A stretch of 7,099 bases of DNA, from NCBI GenBank assembly GCA_041946865.1, contig JBHGBF010000277.1, forward strand, positions 1-7,099. Reading direction: 5' to 3'. The DNA is from RPQK01 sp041946865. GTDB lineage: Bacteria > Acidobacteriota > UBA6911 > RPQK01. Below the pieces are notes generated by a model, which worked only from the letters and a program-made list of their open reading frames with translations, was not told the origin of the DNA and made no database searches. The position numbers and the translations under genes were made by a program. The number at the start of each line of letters is the position of its first letter. The stretch's first letter is position 1. Shown in pieces: positions 1 to 6,135 of this stretch.

Positions 1-74
1 CATGATGAACTCCAAAAGCGCCTGCCGCTTCGCTCGCAGAAAACTGAGCGGTTACAAACCAGATCAGAAAAGAC

Positions 75-104
75 TTGAAACTTGTCGACTGTTAACAGTA
101 AACT
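75..104 (+). promoter_or_regulatory. Candidate sigma70-type promoter for the TonB-dependent receptor gene
   Basis: TTGAAA at 75-80 (5 of 6 to the TTGACA consensus) and TAAACT at 99-104 (4 of 6 to TATAAT) are separated by 18 bases. Transcription would start near 111, giving a leader of about 70 bases before the receptor ATG at 183. The region is visibly richer in A and T than the coding sequence around it. This is pattern matching only; an 18-base spacer and a 4/6 -10 box make it plausible but not strong. Confidence 0.4.
88..99. promoter_or_regulatory. Perfect 12-bp palindrome, candidate operator in the receptor promoter
   Basis: ACTGTTAACAGT reads identically on both strands and lies inside the spacer between the candidate -35 (75-80) and -10 (99-104) boxes, a classic position for a repressor site. 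A second palindrome, GTCGAC (84-89), overlaps its left edge. The GTTAAC core has the GT-N2-AC form seen in many GntR/FCD-type sites, but the protein that binds here cannot be named from sequence. Confidence 0.4.
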
Positions 105-160
105 GGCGACCGGAATTGCATTGAATGAGCGCAGAGGAAGAAACGGGAAGGCATCCCAGG

Positions 161-179
161 CCTCACCTTTAGTGGAGGG
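161..179 (+). promoter_or_regulatory. Ribosome binding site of the receptor gene inside a small hairpin
   Basis: The Shine-Dalgarno sequence GGAGGG (174-179) lies 3 bases before the ATG at 183; counted as GGAGG the gap is 4, somewhat short. It supports the choice of start. CCTCAC (161-166) can pair with GTGGAGG (172-178), leaving one bulged G and a 5-base loop, so the Shine-Dalgarno bases would be partly buried. Whether the fold forms in the cell is unknown. Confidence 0.5.
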
Positions 180-182
180 AAC

Positions 183-3100
183 ATGCGAATCGCACGTCAT
201 TCCAAACGGTCCTCGCGGGTCGTTGTCACCCTGGCCCTATGGCTCCTTGCGGGAGTCGTGCTTCTTGGTCAGTCGACCAACCAGGGTTCGATAGTCGGAA
301 CGGTTTCCGATGCCACAGGAGGAGTCCTGCCTGCCGCGCAGGTGACCGTCAAGAACATCGCCACAGGGGCGACGCGTGAGACGATCACGAACGACAGGGG
401 GGACTACCGGGTCGACTTTCTCATCCCTGGCACCTACAACCTAACCGTGCAGATGCCCGGTTTCAAAACCACCGAGTTGACTGACCTGACGCTCCAGGTT
501 GGGCAGGTGATGCGCGCCGACGCCCGACTGGAGATCGGCGAGATGAACCAGTCGATCGAGGTCACTGGTGCGGCGCCCACCGTGAACACGGAAACCACGG
601 CTATCGGCGAAGTCATCGATACGACCAAGATCCAGAACCTGCCGCTGAACGGTCGTGAATTCATCGGTCTGGCCGCGCTGGTTCCGGGAGCCGAGGAGGG
701 CAGCCCGAAGCGCGGAGTGGTCTCCAGCAAGGGGTATGCTATCGGCGTCAACGGCGCCCGGTCGATGTACAACTCCTACAATTTGGACGGCGCCGACAGC
801 ACCGACGCGAACTACAACCAGTTGATCTCGTCTCCGGCCTTGGACGCCATCAAGGAATTCAGGGTTGAGACGAACATGTACTCCGCGCAGTATGGCCGAT
901 CCGGCGGCGCAGTCATCAGCGTGGTGACCAACTCCGGATCGAACGAGTTCCACGGGAGCCTGTACGAGTATCACCGCAACAAGGCCCTGGATGCCCGCCC
1001 CTACTTCTACGCGGGGGCCAAGGAGAACCAGCCCGGTTACCTGTTCAACCAGTTTGGCGGGTCTGTCGGCGGACCTATCTTCAAGGACAAGACCTTTTTC
1101 TTCTTCAGCGCCGAGTTGTTCCGGCAGAAGAAGCCCGGACAGAACATGGTCACGTTCGCTCCGACCGAGAAGGAAAAGGTCGGGGATCTGACCGAAACTT
1201 ACAATATCTTCACCCCAACCGAGAAGGTCAAGCTGCGCAATCCTTACACGGGGGAGCTGATTCCGAGCAACATTGTGCCCCCGAACCTGATCGACCCGGT
1301 CGGTCAGAAGCTCATGGACATCTGGGCGGAGAACAAGCCCAACTTCGACGATCCGTTCCTGAATCTGCACTTCATGCGCGCCGGGACCTTCAATCAGGAC
1401 AAGTGGCTCGCCAGGATCGACCATAACTTCACCCCGAAAGACATGCTCTTCGGGACCTTCAATTTCGGTGATTACGACAACACCAGTCCATATCACACCA
1501 AATACGGCGACACGGTTGGGCTCGACCATGACCGGACCCTGGGCCTGACCTACACCAAGGTGCTGTCGACCAATCTGGTAAACGACCTCAAGTTCAGCCA
1601 CACCTGGTACTACACGGGCAGCAACTTTGCGCTGACCGACAAGAATTATGCCAAGGAGTGGGGAATCTGGTCGGGTGAAAGAACCAGCCAGGGCGGCTCC
1701 CCTCGTCTGCTCATGTACACGGTGGGCTATCAGCGGTTTGACATCGGAACGGCGGGCGTGAATGTCCGGGACAATAAGAACGCTTATCTGAAGGACACGG
1801 CGGCTTGGGTGAGGGGCAACCACCGGCTGATGGTCGGCGGCGACTGGAAGCGCCAGGCCTATGACTGGCTTTATGAAGGAGTTCCGCCGGTCGGCGCTCT
1901 CTACTTCGGCCTGTACGAAGGCTACGCGCCTCAGGCGAACAACTTCAACATGACCGGGTCCGCCTTTTCGTCGTTGCTGATGGCGGTCAGCGGGCGGCAG
2001 GATTACGGTCTGGGCGGCGGCGAGTTCCTGAACCTGCGCCGCAACATGTTCGCGGTTTTCGTTCAGGACGACTGGAAGGTGCGCCCGACTCTGACCTTGA
2101 ATCTGGGCCTCCGGTACGACTACGAGCAGCCTTTTGCGGAAGCTACCAACCGCTTTGTGACGTTCAATCTGGAGAAGTCGATGTTCCAGTACGCGGAGGG
2201 CGCTCCCAATCTCGACAAGGTCACTTTCCCCTACCTGACCGGCGGGCCCAACCGACCGTATGACCCGAGCACGCGGAATTTTGCTCCCCGTGTCGGATTG
2301 GCCTGGCGGCCCTTCAACGACAACCGCACGGTTATCCGGGGCGGATACGGGATGTTCTTCACCAGTGAAAACGCCTTCACGACCGTCTACGGCGCCTGGG
2401 TGCCGCCGTTTTCCGGCAACGTCAGCTACTATCCGCGCGCCACTTTCCAACCCGACAAGGTTGACCACGTTTTCCCGCTCAGCCAGAAACCGGACAACTT
2501 CACGGAAATCGTGAAGAGCCCGCCGACGGCCTACGTCAACGCGCGCGAATATCCCACCGGCTACATGCAGCAATGGAACCTCGCGATCGGCCGCGAGCTG
2601 GTCTCTAAACTGGCCATTGAAATCGGCTATGTGGGTACGAAGGGAACCAACCTGAACTCGGCCAGTTCCCTGTCCACTTACGACTACAACGCGTACCTGA
2701 GAACCAAGGATATTTACGGAACCCTGATCAGTCCGCCCATGCGCACCAAGGGCAACAATTCCAAGTACCACTCGATGCAGTTGAAACTGAAGAAGGACTT
2801 TTCCCAAGGACTCAACCTCCTGGGCGCCTTCACGTGGGGGCACTCCCTGGCGGAATCGTCCAACGACGACGTCAACGAGAACGCCCTGACCGACTCAAGT
2901 CTGGCCGGAGAGCGGATCGTCCAGAGGCGGTACTCGAACGCGGACTTTGACGTTCGCAAACGTTTCGTGTTGAGCGGCGGCTACGAGATCCCGTTTGGGC
3001 ACGGCAAACCGATCGGCGCTCAGTGGAACCCGGTGGTGGACGCCATCCTGGGCGGCTGGCAGGGCCACTGGATCATGACTTTCTCTGATGGCTACCCCTG

Positions 3101-3518
3101 GACGGTCTACACGTCCGCCGTGAGGTTTCCGGATCGCATCCGGGACGGCAATCTGCCCGAGGATCAGAGGACGGTAACCAAGTGGTACGATTACGAAGCC
3201 TTCCCGACCCATAGCGGGACGACCATCCCCGATCCGAACGACCCAACCAAGACGATCACCGTGAATCTCCAGGGGAACGCCGCGGCGAACATCATTTTCG
3301 GCCCGGGGCAGAAGAACCTGGATCTCGGGATCCAGAAGAACTTCAACGTGACCGAGCAGGCGCGAGCCCAGCTGCGGTTCGAGTTCTTCAACATCACCAA
3401 TCACCCGAGCTTCATCGGCCCGAGCGGAACTTACTTCTTCAACTCCTCTTCCGGTGCGAGGATTACCCGCGCACGGGAAAACCGCGACATTCAGGTCGCG
3501 CTCAAGATCCTCTTCTAG
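183..3518 (+). CDS. TonB-dependent receptor, Oar-like, with N-terminal carboxypeptidase regulatory-like domain
   Basis: This is an outer-membrane beta-barrel protein of 1111 residues, expected to take up a ligand using TonB-ExbB-ExbD energy. The first 30 or so residues form a signal peptide: a basic stretch (RIARHSKRSSR), then a hydrophobic core ending near LLGQ. Residues 35-96 are a carboxypeptidase-regulatory-like (transthyretin-like) domain (GSIVGTVSD, GDYRV, PGTYNLTV, PGFKT). Residues 125-255 are the plug, with NLPLNGREF (152-160), LVPG (166-169), VNGARS near 189, NLDGADSTD (200-208), and IKEFRVET followed by YGRSGGAVISVVTNSGSN (238-254). The rest is barrel, with repeated aromatic strands, ending in ALKILF with the terminal Phe typical of outer-membrane proteins. 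This order and length (about 1000-1200 residues) fit the Oar-like receptors abundant in Acidobacteriota. No clear TonB box was recognised and no SusD-like lipoprotein lies beside it. The ligand is unknown; plant or microbial glycans, peptides or metal chelates are all possible. The ATG at 183 is chosen for its GGAGG and the signal peptide. Confidence 0.95.
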   Translation: MRIARHSKRSSRVVVTLALWLLAGVVLLGQSTNQGSIVGTVSDATGGVLPAAQVTVKNIATGATRETITNDRGDYRVDFLIPGTYNLTVQMPGFKTTELTDLTLQVGQVMRADARLEIGEMNQSIEVTGAAPTVNTETTAIGEVIDTTKIQNLPLNGREFIGLAALVPGAEEGSPKRGVVSSKGYAIGVNGARSMYNSYNLDGADSTDANYNQLISSPALDAIKEFRVETNMYSAQYGRSGGAVISVVTNSGSNEFHGSLYEYHRNKALDARPYFYAGAKENQPGYLFNQFGGSVGGPIFKDKTFFFFSAELFRQKKPGQNMVTFAPTEKEKVGDLTETYNIFTPTEKVKLRNPYTGELIPSNIVPPNLIDPVGQKLMDIWAENKPNFDDPFLNLHFMRAGTFNQDKWLARIDHNFTPKDMLFGTFNFGDYDNTSPYHTKYGDTVGLDHDRTLGLTYTKVLSTNLVNDLKFSHTWYYTGSNFALTDKNYAKEWGIWSGERTSQGGSPRLLMYTVGYQRFDIGTAGVNVRDNKNAYLKDTAAWVRGNHRLMVGGDWKRQAYDWLYEGVPPVGALYFGLYEGYAPQANNFNMTGSAFSSLLMAVSGRQDYGLGGGEFLNLRRNMFAVFVQDDWKVRPTLTLNLGLRYDYEQPFAEATNRFVTFNLEKSMFQYAEGAPNLDKVTFPYLTGGPNRPYDPSTRNFAPRVGLAWRPFNDNRTVIRGGYGMFFTSENAFTTVYGAWVPPFSGNVSYYPRATFQPDKVDHVFPLSQKPDNFTEIVKSPPTAYVNAREYPTGYMQQWNLAIGRELVSKLAIEIGYVGTKGTNLNSASSLSTYDYNAYLRTKDIYGTLISPPMRTKGNNSKYHSMQLKLKKDFSQGLNLLGAFTWGHSLAESSNDDVNENALTDSSLAGERIVQRRYSNADFDVRKRFVLSGGYEIPFGHGKPIGAQWNPVVDAILGGWQGHWIMTFSDGYPWTVYTSAVRFPDRIRDGNLPEDQRTVTKWYDYEAFPTHSGTTIPDPNDPTKTITVNLQGNAAANIIFGPGQKNLDLGIQKNFNVTEQARAQLRFEFFNITNHPSFIGPSGTYFFNSSSGARITRARENRDIQVALKILF

Positions 3519-3530
3519 ACTCCGCTCGGA

Positions 3531-3573
3531 AATGAGGGAGAACGGGCTGGCCTGCTCTCCCTCATTCTCTTTT
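3531..3573 (+). terminator. Intrinsic terminator after the receptor gene
   Basis: AATGAGGGAGA (3531-3541) pairs perfectly over 11 bp with TCTCCCTCATT (3556-3566) across a 14-base loop. The T-rich tail TTCTCTTTT (3565-3573) follows directly. It begins 12 bases after the receptor TAG and ends 20 bases before the next start. The reverse strand lacks a comparable T tail next to the stem, so it should act mainly on rightward transcription. It argues that the receptor and the GWxTD gene are separate transcription units. Confidence 0.8.
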
Positions 3574-3577
3574 GGGC

Positions 3578-3583
3578 TAGAAT
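3578..3583 (+). promoter_or_regulatory. Candidate -10 box of the GWxTD gene, near-leaderless start
   Basis: TAGAAT (5 of 6 to TATAAT) lies just after the terminator, with 10 bases between it and the ATG at 3594. A start site 6-7 bases downstream would leave a leader of only about 3-4 bases, which fits the lack of a convincing Shine-Dalgarno sequence. No good -35 box is visible at 16-18 bases; that stretch is the right arm of the terminator stem. Confidence 0.4.
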
Positions 3584-3593
3584 AGGCTGCATT

Positions 3594-5234
3594 ATGGGCC
3601 CGATGTTTCGCTTGACTCCTGCCTTGGTGCTGTTGTTTCTCGGGATCTCTGTGCACGTTGGCCATGTCCTGGCCGCCGCTTTGAGTGCCGGCCAGTCCGG
3701 TGGGGACAAACTGCGCCAGGAGGAAAGCGTCGACTACTACAGGCGCTGGCTTGAGCGCGACGTGGTCTACATCATCTCGGAGGAGGAAAAAGCGGTCTTC
3801 GACAAACTGACGACCTCCGACGAGAAAGACGCCTTTATCGAGCAGTTCTGGGCCCGTCGGGACACAAATCCCGACACCGCCGAAAACGAGTTCAAGCTCG
3901 AACACTACCGGCGCATAGCCTATGCCAACGAGATGTTCGGGAGCGGCATCGAAGGTTGGGTAAGTGACCGCGGCCGGGCCTACATCATGTTTGGCGCTCC
4001 CAAGACGATCGATCGCAACCCGACCGGCGAGAAGTACCTGCGCACAGCAGCCGAAGGGGGCGGGGAAACGATGACCTACCCCTATGAGACCTGGTATTAT
4101 CCCTATATCGAGGGGATTGGGTCGGGAATCAGCCTCGAATTCGTCGACCCGTCCTTCACCGGGGAGTATCATCTGGCGCTTCATCCCTATGAAAAGGACG
4201 CCCTCTTGAATGTTCCGGGCCAGGGTCTGACCTTCGACGAGGCCATGGGGACGGTCTCCAAGCGCGCGCGGATCGACGCGTTGTTCATGGGGCGCCCCTC
4301 CTATGATGCTGGCCACACCGGCGCCGACCGCGCGTTTCAGGGGCTGGAGAACCTCCAGCGCTACTTTCAGCTGCGCAGTCCGAAGGAGGTCAAGTACCCC
4401 GACCTGCGGGCCGTCGTCAGGACGGAGATCAGCTACGAGACTGCGAAGCTGCGTCCCAGCTTTACCTACGGCTATCTTTACCTCGATGCCGACCACTGCC
4501 TGGTTCCTGCCACTTTCGGCTTGAGGCTGGCCGAGCTGACACCCCGCCCGAACCCGGCCAGCCAGGAAATCGTCAAGGTGAACCTGTACGGGAAGGTGAC
4601 GGACCTGGCCCACCGGGTCCAGTATGAGTTCGAGGAATCGGTCACCCAGGCAGCCGCCGGGGACCGCGATCAACTGTTTCTGTACGAAAAGAGACTCCCC
4701 CTGAAGCCCGGCCGCTACAAGCTGACCGGGGTTCTGAAGGATGAGTTTTCGGGCAACATCGGGGTGGTGGAGCGAGGTCTGGAGATTCCGCCGATGCCCG
4801 GCGAAGGCCTGGCGGCCAGCTCACTAAGAGTTTTTATCGGCGCCCGCAAGACGGGCGCCGATGGGGACCTGACCGAGCCGTTCACGATTCCCGGGGGCAT
4901 GAAGCTTTACCCCAGCCTTGACCGGACCTTCCAAAAAGGGAAGGGCCCGCTCGGGCTCTTCATGGAGATTTACAACTGCGCGTTCGCCGCCGACACGGGC
5001 GTGCCTTCCGTCGGGGCGAACCTGAGCCTGAAGGATGGCGCCGGCAAACGGGTAATGTTCGTCCAGTTGCCGCGATCATCACTTCGACTCGTCGGCAATC
5101 GCGTCATGGTCCTGCACCAGGTCGACACGGGCCTGCTGGCACCCGGCAAGTACACCGCCGAGCTGTCTGCCTTTGACGCAATCCAGGACAGGGAAATCAA
5201 GCAGTCAGTCAGCTTTGAAGTCAGCGCGGGCTGA
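3594..5234 (+). CDS. Secreted GWxTD-domain protein
   Basis: This 546-residue protein of the GWxTD family has no established biochemical role; the family is common in Acidobacteriota and Bacteroidota. A hydrophobic N-terminus (about residues 5-29, LTPALVLLFLGISVHVGHVLA) looks like a signal peptide with an alanine-rich cleavage zone near 28-31, so export to the periplasm or beyond is expected. The GWxTD domain covers about residues 45-200. It includes the helix motif FWARRDTNPDTAENEF (85-100), RRIAYANE (106-113), and the name-giving motif GWVSDRGRAYIMFGAP (121-136), where Ser replaces the usual Thr. An aromatic run, YETWYYPY (164-171), follows. The C-terminal half appears to be beta-sandwich-like; LPLKPGRYKLTGVLKDEFSG (near 368-387) and LAPGKYTAELSAFD (near 514-527) resemble repeated Ig-like strands. 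The start at 3594 is uncertain; an ATG at 3603 (residue 4) is an equal candidate and gives a tidier signal peptide. Neither start has a good Shine-Dalgarno sequence. It follows the receptor by 75 bp, but a terminator intervenes. The family call is firm; the function is not known. Confidence 0.93.
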   Translation: MGPMFRLTPALVLLFLGISVHVGHVLAAALSAGQSGGDKLRQEESVDYYRRWLERDVVYIISEEEKAVFDKLTTSDEKDAFIEQFWARRDTNPDTAENEFKLEHYRRIAYANEMFGSGIEGWVSDRGRAYIMFGAPKTIDRNPTGEKYLRTAAEGGGETMTYPYETWYYPYIEGIGSGISLEFVDPSFTGEYHLALHPYEKDALLNVPGQGLTFDEAMGTVSKRARIDALFMGRPSYDAGHTGADRAFQGLENLQRYFQLRSPKEVKYPDLRAVVRTEISYETAKLRPSFTYGYLYLDADHCLVPATFGLRLAELTPRPNPASQEIVKVNLYGKVTDLAHRVQYEFEESVTQAAAGDRDQLFLYEKRLPLKPGRYKLTGVLKDEFSGNIGVVERGLEIPPMPGEGLAASSLRVFIGARKTGADGDLTEPFTIPGGMKLYPSLDRTFQKGKGPLGLFMEIYNCAFAADTGVPSVGANLSLKDGAGKRVMFVQLPRSSLRLVGNRVMVLHQVDTGLLAPGKYTAELSAFDAIQDREIKQSVSFEVSAG

Positions 5235-5237
5235 GCA

Positions 5238-5264
5238 GGCCGTCTCGGCGGCCAGCAGACGGCT
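5238..5264. terminator. Hairpin at the convergent junction, possible bidirectional terminator
   Basis: GCCGTCT (5239-5245) pairs perfectly with AGACGGC (5257-5263) over an 11-base GC-rich loop, extended by one G-T pair (5238/5264). It lies in the 50-bp gap between the converging stops of the GWxTD gene (5234) and the RraA-like gene (5285), where a shared terminator would be expected. No T tract follows on either strand, so it may be only a processing or stabilising fold, or chance in GC-rich DNA. Confidence 0.3.
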
Positions 5265-5284
5265 GACCGCCTCGTCACAGCAGT

Positions 5285-6031
5285 TCACACCAACTCCGGG
5301 CTGGGGCTGGAATCCCGCAATTTCCGGATGGCGGCGCCCAATTCCTCGAGTGCGCCTTTGAGACCTGCGATATCCACTTCCGGCCTCTTCAGGTAGTTGA
5401 GGACGATCGCTTCGGCGTCTATCCAGCCGGTACAGGCGTCCGCCACCTGGCCGGCAATGGCTTTAGGGACGGTCACGACTCCGTTCAGGTCGGCGTGAAT
5501 CAAATCGCCGGGCCGGATGGTCAGCCCGCCGACATTGACCGGGCAATGGACGGCTTCGATCCGGCCAAAGCCGTGAGACACGGAGATACCCGAGGCGAAC
5601 ACGGCAAAATCCATGTGCCGCACCGCTTCCAAGTCGCGGGCCGCCCCGCTGGTTATCAGTCCCACACAGCCGAACCGTTTGTAGATTGCGGCCATAACTT
5701 CGCCGAACGTGGCGGCCGCCGGTGGTTCGTCGAGGTCCTGAAAGACCACGATGCGGGGAGAGGGAAGCGTCCGCAGAGCCTCCACATGCTCAACCAGGCT
5801 CGAAATGGCCTCTCCCTGGGCCAGCGGCCGGGAGGAGCGGTAAGTGGCAGTGGAGGCATAGCCGACGATCGGAGGTAGTTCCGGAAACAGGGACCGTATG
5901 GCAGGCGTCATGAACCCGCAATTGCGCTGGCGAACCTCGAAAAGCTCGATGACGTTACTGATTGTCGGCGAGTCGAAACCGGCCAGCCGGGCTATGGTGT
6001 CGGGCGAAACAAAGTCTATCTGCATGGCCAT
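5285..6031 (-). CDS. RraA-family protein (4-hydroxy-4-methyl-2-oxoglutarate aldolase / oxaloacetate decarboxylase-like)
   Basis: From the ATG at 6031 this is a 248-residue cytoplasmic protein of the RraA / HMG-CHA aldolase superfamily. Numbered from that start, it carries FQDLDEPPAAATFGEV (about 97-112) and GLITSGAARDLEAV (about 124-137). The latter contains the Arg-Asp pair (R132, D133) that in characterised HMG/CHA aldolases binds substrate and the divalent metal. The closing signature RPGDLIHADLNGVVTVP (173-189) follows. Family members cleave or decarboxylate small oxo-acids, while E. coli RraA instead inhibits RNase E; relatives are often misannotated as menaquinone methyltransferases. 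The intact Arg-Asp pair and the neighbouring divergent FCD regulator favour an enzyme of organic or aromatic acid catabolism, but the substrate is not readable. The reading frame extends up to an ATG at 6118. Those extra 29 residues are unlikely because they cross the tandem repeat and the opposite promoter. An ATG at 6025 is another option. No strong Shine-Dalgarno precedes any of them. Confidence 0.9.
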   Translation of the reverse strand: MAMQIDFVSPDTIARLAGFDSPTISNVIELFEVRQRNCGFMTPAIRSLFPELPPIVGYASTATYRSSRPLAQGEAISSLVEHVEALRTLPSPRIVVFQDLDEPPAAATFGEVMAAIYKRFGCVGLITSGAARDLEAVRHMDFAVFASGISVSHGFGRIEAVHCPVNVGGLTIRPGDLIHADLNGVVTVPKAIAGQVADACTGWIDAEAIVLNYLKRPEVDIAGLKGALEELGAAIRKLRDSSPSPELV

Positions 6032-6037
6032 TACGTT

Positions 6038-6066
6038 AACAGACCGGTTGCCTTGCGGCCAGTCAA
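6038..6066 (-). promoter_or_regulatory. Weak candidate promoter for the RraA-like gene
   Basis: On the minus strand TTGACT (6066-6061, 5 of 6) is followed after 17 bases by TCTGTT (6043-6038, only 3 of 6). Six bases separate the second box from the ATG at 6031, so transcription could begin at or next to the start codon. The -35 match is good but the -10 match is poor; the GTTAAC palindrome (6035-6040) overlaps it. Confidence 0.25.
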
Positions 6067-6070
6067 AAGC

Positions 6071-6090
6071 GGCCTTCGGGCCTTCGGGCC
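6071..6090. repeat. Tandem 8-base repeat forming alternative cTTCGg hairpins
   Basis: The unit GCCTTCGG occurs twice (6072-6079, 6080-6087) followed by a partial third copy, GCC. Because GGCC is self-complementary, the + strand can form GGCC-TTCG-GGCC at 6071-6082 or 6079-6090, each with a closed cUUCGg tetraloop. The two folds share the central GGCC and so exclude each other. The repeat sits between the two divergent promoters, upstream of both candidate -35 boxes, so it would not normally be transcribed. Replication slippage is a simple explanation. Confidence 0.6.
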
Positions 6091-6094
6091 TCCA

Positions 6095-6123
6095 TTGACA
6101 GGGGCGTCGGCGCTCCATAAAAT
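6095..6123 (+). promoter_or_regulatory. Sigma70-type promoter of the FCD regulator gene
   Basis: A perfect -35 box, TTGACA (6095-6100), is followed by a 17-base spacer and the -10 box TAAAAT (6118-6123, 5 of 6). This is the best promoter match in the window. Twelve bases separate the -10 box from the ATG at 6136, so transcription starting near 6130 would give an mRNA with roughly six leader bases. That fits the absence of a Shine-Dalgarno sequence. Confidence 0.75.
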
Positions 6124-6135
6124 CGTTTATCGATT
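6121..6135. promoter_or_regulatory. Candidate operator between the regulator's -10 box and start codon
   Basis: AATCG (6121-6125) and CGATT (6131-6135) form a perfect inverted repeat around TTTAT. The left arm overlaps the last bases of the -10 box and the right arm abuts the ATG at 6136, so a bound dimer would cover the transcription start. Autorepression by the adjacent FCD regulator is the natural reading, inferred from position and symmetry. The arms do not match the FadR-type TGGT/ACCA consensus. Confidence 0.45.

Noticed and set aside
2..124. A 40-codon + ORF beginning MMNSKSACRF
   Set aside because: No Shine-Dalgarno sequence is visible and it runs through the candidate receptor promoter; the predicted peptide has no recognisable feature.
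441..2843. An 800-codon open frame on the minus strand, antisense to the receptor
   Set aside because: It lies wholly inside a receptor gene with clear domain order. Its translation is rich in Val, Arg, Gly and His with no recognisable domain, as expected for an antisense shadow in GC-rich DNA.
2895..4673. A 592-codon minus-strand open frame spanning the receptor end and the GWxTD gene
   Set aside because: It crosses the terminator and two well-supported genes and shows no domain; its length comes from codon bias on the opposite strand.
6032..6118. Longer RraA N-terminus starting at the ATG at 6118
   Set aside because: The extra 29 residues are encoded by the tandem repeat and the opposite promoter boxes, are unlike the family N-terminus, and have no Shine-Dalgarno sequence.
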